Shown one piece after another: positions 60,939-64,000 of a stretch of 64,000 nt of DNA (position 1 is the first letter of the stretch; every line of letters begins with the position of its first letter). The DNA is taken from assembly GCA_965199945.1 (NCBI GenBank), contig OZ241354.1, forward strand, positions 3,286,001-3,350,000. Reading direction: 5' to 3'. The notes beneath the pieces were generated by a model. That model saw only the letters and a program-made list of their open reading frames with translations, had not been told where the DNA came from and did not search any database. Both the position numbers and the translations under genes were made by a program. The stretch comes from VXYL01 sp965199945 (GTDB lineage Bacteria; Pseudomonadota; Gammaproteobacteria; Pseudomonadales; Azotimanducaceae).

Positions 60939-61889
60939 GTGGCCAAAGTCTATGCAGGCACCGTCGGCTGGGGCGTCTGGAGCAGCGACGACCTTGGCGA
61001 GACGTGGGATTTCGCCTTTCGCGGCGTGAATGCCGAGTGCCGAATCTGGTCGCTCTCCGCGCACCCGGCCGAGCCCGGCGTGGTGTGGGCCGGTTCCGAC
61101 CGCGGCATCCTGCGCCAAGACGCAGACGGGCAAGCCGAGCGCGTCTCGTCGCCGGCGGACGCCATGCAGGTGTGGGCCTTCGCGCAAGCGCCGGACGATC
61201 CGCAGACGCTGCTGATCGGCACGAATCCGGGGCATGTCTTTCGTTCCGACGACGGCGGCGCGCATTGGCGGGAACTGCCCATCGACTTGGTGGAGGAGTG
61301 TCTGATCGGCAAGCCGCGCATCACGCGCATCCGCTTCGACCCCTTCGACGCGAACGCCTTCTGGGCGAGCGCGGAAATCGACGCCGTCCACCGCACCGAG
61401 GACGGCGGCGAAACGTGGCGGCGTTGCGAGGACGGCTTCAAGTTCCCGGACATCCACGACATCGCCGTCATCGACGACGGCGGCGCCCGCAAGCTGCTCG
61501 CCGCCACGGCGGTCGGCCTCTACCGTTCCACCGACGACGGTCGCACCTGGCAGTGGAACCGACTCGATTCGCCGTGGCAGTACACGCGCGGATTGAAGCC
61601 CCGCGCCGACCTCAACGGCACCGTCTTCCTGTGCAACGGCGACGGCCCGCCCGGCAGCCGTGGCCGCCTGCTGCGCAGCCGCGACTGGGGCGAAACCTGG
61701 GAAGACGCCCACTTGCCGGAGCCCACCAACTCGACGCCGTGGACCGTCGCCACCAACGACGCCGACCCGAACCTGTTGTTCGCCTGCACGAACCTGGGCC
61801 AGATGTTCCGCAGCACCGACGGCGGCGAGAACTGGGCGAAACTGCCTCGCGAACTCGGCGAAATCCGCACGATGCTGTGGCACCCGTAG
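60939..61889 (+). CDS. BNR/sortilin-type beta-propeller protein
   Basis: A 316-residue propeller with at least six Asp-box repeats: SSDDLGETWDF, SDDGGAHWREL, TEDGGETWRRC, STDDGRTWQW, SRDWGETWED and STDGGENWAKL. There is no signal peptide, so unlike secreted sialidases it should be cytoplasmic. No glycosidase catalytic residues are recognised. The GTG start is 14 bp after the VOC stop. Role unknown. Confidence 0.83.
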   Translation: MAKVYAGTVGWGVWSSDDLGETWDFAFRGVNAECRIWSLSAHPAEPGVVWAGSDRGILRQDADGQAERVSSPADAMQVWAFAQAPDDPQTLLIGTNPGHVFRSDDGGAHWRELPIDLVEECLIGKPRITRIRFDPFDANAFWASAEIDAVHRTEDGGETWRRCEDGFKFPDIHDIAVIDDGGARKLLAATAVGLYRSTDDGRTWQWNRLDSPWQYTRGLKPRADLNGTVFLCNGDGPPGSRGRLLRSRDWGETWEDAHLPEPTNSTPWTVATNDADPNLLFACTNLGQMFRSTDGGENWAKLPRELGEIRTMLWHP

Positions 61890-61998
61890 CGGGCCGCCGA
61901 TGGTTGGTTTGCCGATGTGCTTGTAGCGGCTTCACGGTTGGTCTGATCGACGCCGCCTTGCCGTCGCGCAGTCGGCGGTGAATAATCTGCGGCTCCAA

Positions 61999-62073
61999 GC
62001 GGGCGTCGTATAACGGTCATTACCCCAGCTTCCCAAGCTGGTGACGTGGGTTCGACTCCCATCGCCCGCTCCA
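61999..62073 (+). tRNA. tRNA-Gly (anticodon CCC)
   Basis: The acceptor stem GCGGGCG (61999-62005) pairs with CGCCCGC (62063-62069). The anticodon arm is CCAGC-TTCCCAA-GCTGG, giving CCC, which reads GGG glycine codons. The T arm is GTGGG-TTCGACT-CCCAT. The terminal CCA is encoded (62071-62073). It stands alone between the BNR gene and the MFS gene; no integrase flanks it here. Confidence 0.93.
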
Positions 62074-62111
62074 AGCCTCGCCGTGCCGTTCCCCGCTGAC
62101 GAGACGACGCC

Positions 62112-63383
62112 ATGCATGAGAGATCGCCTTGGTGGTTGGTGTCTGGCGTGTTCCTCGCGCTCGCGGTGTCCTCGGGCTTCGGCTTCTACAACCTCTCGGT
62201 CTACATGAACGCGCTTGCTGCGGAACGCGGCTTTGCCGTGGCCGACCTGTCGGCGGCCGTGGCGCTGCTGTTCCTCGCCAGCGGCGTCTGCGGCGTGGCG
62301 GTGGGGCGCGCCATCGAGAGCTGGGACGTGCGCTGGGTGATGCTCGGCGGCGCCGCGCTTGGCGGATTGGCGCTGGGATTGATTGGCGAGGCGACGGCTA
62401 TATGGCAGGTGTGGCTGCTGTTCGCGCTGTTCGGCGCTGGCAACAGCGGCGTCTCGCTGGTGCCGGGCACGACGGTGGTGACGCGCTGGTTTCCGGGCGC
62501 CAATCGCTCCATTGCGCTCTCCGTGGCGTCGACCGGGCTGTCCGTGGGCGGACTGCTGCTCACGCCGCTGTGCGCGAACGCCCTCCACGTCTGGCAGGTG
62601 GAAGCGTCGATGCCGTGGTTCGGCGTGGCCTACTTCCTAGCGATCGCCCCGATCGCCGGGCTGCTCGTGCGGTCGTGGCCGCCCGGCGCTGGGCCGGAAG
62701 CGACGCCCATGCCGGCCGCGGGCGTTGGACGTTCGCTGCGCTCGCGCTTCTTCGTCGGCACCGTCGTCGCCTACATCGGCATCATGGCGTCGCAGGTCGG
62801 TGGCATTGCCCACATGTTCAACCACGTGGAGCGATTCGCAGGCCACGTCGTGGCCTCGACTGCCGTGATGGCGCTCACGCTGGCGAGCATCGCGGGCAGG
62901 CTGGGCGGCGGTTTCGTGCTAGCCGCCGGCGTGCCGATCCGCGCATTCACCGCCTTCAACATCGCCGGCCAGAGCATCGGCCTGGCGGTGCTCGCCTGGG
63001 CCGCGCAACCAGCGGTGGCGGTTGCTGGCGCGGTCTTGTTCGGCGTGACCATCGGCAATCTGCTGATGCTGCTGCCGCTGCTGCTCGTGCAGGCGTTCGG
63101 CCCGGCGCGCTATCCGCGCATCTTCGCCATCGCCCATGCGGCGTCCACTGCGGGGGTTGCCGGCGGCCCGCTCGCCCTCGGCGTCGTTCACGACTTGGCG
63201 AACTACGGCTGGGCATTCGCGGCGGCGGCGTTGGCTTCGGCGTGGGCGCTGTTCGCGTTTCTGGCCGCCGGCGCGTTGCCGGCCGGCTACACGGACGCTT
63301 CCGAACCGGCGCTGGCGGGAACCCGTGGCAGCGGCGGCGCTCAACCATCGCCGAGAGAGAGCACGACCTTGCCGAAGGTCTGA
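62112..63383 (+). CDS. MFS transporter
   Basis: A 423-residue membrane protein with 12 predicted helices (starting SPWWLVSGVFLALAVSSGFGF) and a central loop near residue 195-215. The layout and motif GRAIESWDVRWVML (loop 2-3) resemble the OFA/monocarboxylate group of the major facilitator superfamily. It is probably a proton-linked organic-acid transporter; the substrate is not evident. Its end overlaps the convergent quinone oxidoreductase gene by 43 bp. Confidence 0.9.
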   Translation: MHERSPWWLVSGVFLALAVSSGFGFYNLSVYMNALAAERGFAVADLSAAVALLFLASGVCGVAVGRAIESWDVRWVMLGGAALGGLALGLIGEATAIWQVWLLFALFGAGNSGVSLVPGTTVVTRWFPGANRSIALSVASTGLSVGGLLLTPLCANALHVWQVEASMPWFGVAYFLAIAPIAGLLVRSWPPGAGPEATPMPAAGVGRSLRSRFFVGTVVAYIGIMASQVGGIAHMFNHVERFAGHVVASTAVMALTLASIAGRLGGGFVLAAGVPIRAFTAFNIAGQSIGLAVLAWAAQPAVAVAGAVLFGVTIGNLLMLLPLLLVQAFGPARYPRIFAIAHAASTAGVAGGPLALGVVHDLANYGWAFAAAALASAWALFAFLAAGALPAGYTDASEPALAGTRGSGGAQPSPRESTTLPKV

Positions 63384-64000
63384 TTGCCGGCCAGCAAGTC
63401 GTGCGCCGCCGCAGCTTCGGCAATCGGCAGAGTGCGCTCGATGACGGGCTTCACGGCACCGTTTTCGAGCAGTGGCCAAACGCGCTCGAGGAGGGCGTCC
63501 ATCACCAGCGCCTTGGCGGCGATGGAGCGGGCGCGAAGGGTGGAACCGATGACGCGCAGGCGCTTCGCCATCATCAAGCCGAGGGGCGCTTGCGCCATCG
63601 CGCCGCCGAGCAAGCCGATGACCACGAGGCGTCCATCGGTCGCGAGGCTCTTGAGGTTGTCCTCGAGATACGCGCCGCCCACCGGGTCGAGGACCACGTC
63701 CGCCCCTGCGCCGTCGGTCCACTCGGCAAGCGCTGGTCTGAAGCTGCCTTGGTGGCGGTCGACGCCGGCGCTTGCGCCCAAGGCGATGCAGCGTTGCACC
63801 TTCGCTTCGGAACCGGCGGTGACGAAGGCGGGGTTGCCGAACGCCCTGCACATCTGGATGGCCGCCGTGCCGACGCCGCTCGCGCCGGCATGGAGGACAG
63901 CGCGTTCGCCCTTCGCCAGCTTGGCCTCCATGAACAGGTTCAGATACGCCGTCGCGAACACCTCGGGCAGCGACGCGGCCTCGGCGAACGTCAATCCCTT
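63341..64000 (-). CDS. NAD(P)H quinone oxidoreductase, partial (5' end outside window)
   Basis: The last 219 residues of a zinc-independent MDR protein of the QOR/PIG3 group. AASLPEVFATAYLNLF is the family signature, VLHAGASGVGTAAIQM the NADPH-binding loop (GxGxxG), DVVLDPVGGAYLEDNLKSL the following strand. It reduces quinones or enals with NADPH. The frame remains open to the window edge. Confidence 0.9.
   Translation of the reverse strand, partial: KGLTFAEAASLPEVFATAYLNLFMEAKLAKGERAVLHAGASGVGTAAIQMCRAFGNPAFVTAGSEAKVQRCIALGASAGVDRHQGSFRPALAEWTDGAGADVVLDPVGGAYLEDNLKSLATDGRLVVIGLLGGAMAQAPLGLMMAKRLRVIGSTLRARSIAAKALVMDALLERVWPLLENGAVKPVIERTLPIAEAAAAHDLLAGNQTFGKVVLSLGDG

Noticed and set aside
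61999..62073. tRNA-Gly as an integration site of a genomic island
   Set aside because: No integrase and no duplicated tRNA 3' end are seen in the window, and the neighbouring genes look like core genes.

Overview
The window is GC-rich (roughly 63-66 %) bacterial chromosome with dense genes. It suggests a proteobacterium, probably gamma, with an oxidative, acyl-CoA-rich metabolism. The reasons are a CreD-type membrane protein, a type 2 PyrF, an AddAB-like helicase-nuclease pair, three enoyl-CoA hydratase-like proteins, three PhyH-type Fe(II)/2-oxoglutarate dioxygenases, several SDRs, two SMP-30 lactonase-like proteins and an LLM/F420-type oxidoreductase. Such PhyH- and SDR-rich genomes are common among marine and sponge-associated lineages, but the window itself does not fix the taxon.

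Layout. 1-17.6 kb: an alpha/beta hydrolase end and a convergent vWA/MoxR ATPase pair, separated by an intact IS1634-like insertion sequence with perfect ends and a target duplication; then Fpg/MutM, a MATE exporter and a run of acyl-CoA and oxidoreductase genes around pyrF. 17.6-18.3 kb: a small PDZ protein. 18.3-38.5 kb: an accessory, defence-type island. It holds a type II-like restriction-modification pair (gamma-type N6-adenine methylase plus candidate REase), a divergent AddB/AddA-like nuclease-helicase pair, and a three-gene ABC-3C conflict system (effector, middle component 6, DUF2326 ATPase) joined by ATGA overlaps. Next come a type III-like Res helicase-nuclease coupled to a single-chain ParB-AAA ATPase fusion that ends on the stub of a lost DNA methylase, then a DUF1703 AAA/nuclease protein and a Uma2 protein.

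38.5-50.6 kb: SMP-30 and PhyH genes, an orphan dual ABC ATPase whose stop region is tandemly repeated, another PhyH overlapped by a TesB thioesterase, a methyltransferase and a phosphodiesterase. This stretch contains a 2.85-kb tandem duplication whose new joint fuses pieces of tesB and a coiled-coil gene. In the second unit the methyltransferase and phosphodiesterase are replaced by an SGNH-hydrolase gene carrying a 15-bp homopolymeric C tract, a candidate phase-variable locus.

50.7-64 kb: an SDR and CreD, then a long plus-strand run (SDR, exported M20 peptidase, DUF1932 dehydrogenase, IorA/IorB-like molybdenum hydroxylase, DUF523, NUDIX, methylmalonyl-CoA-epimerase-like VOC, BNR-repeat protein), a tRNA-Gly(CCC), an MFS transporter and a truncated quinone oxidoreductase. 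The most interesting parts are the 18-35 kb island, above all the ParB-AAA fusion coupled to Res where the methylase should be, and the duplication and poly-C architecture at 43.6-49.4 kb.
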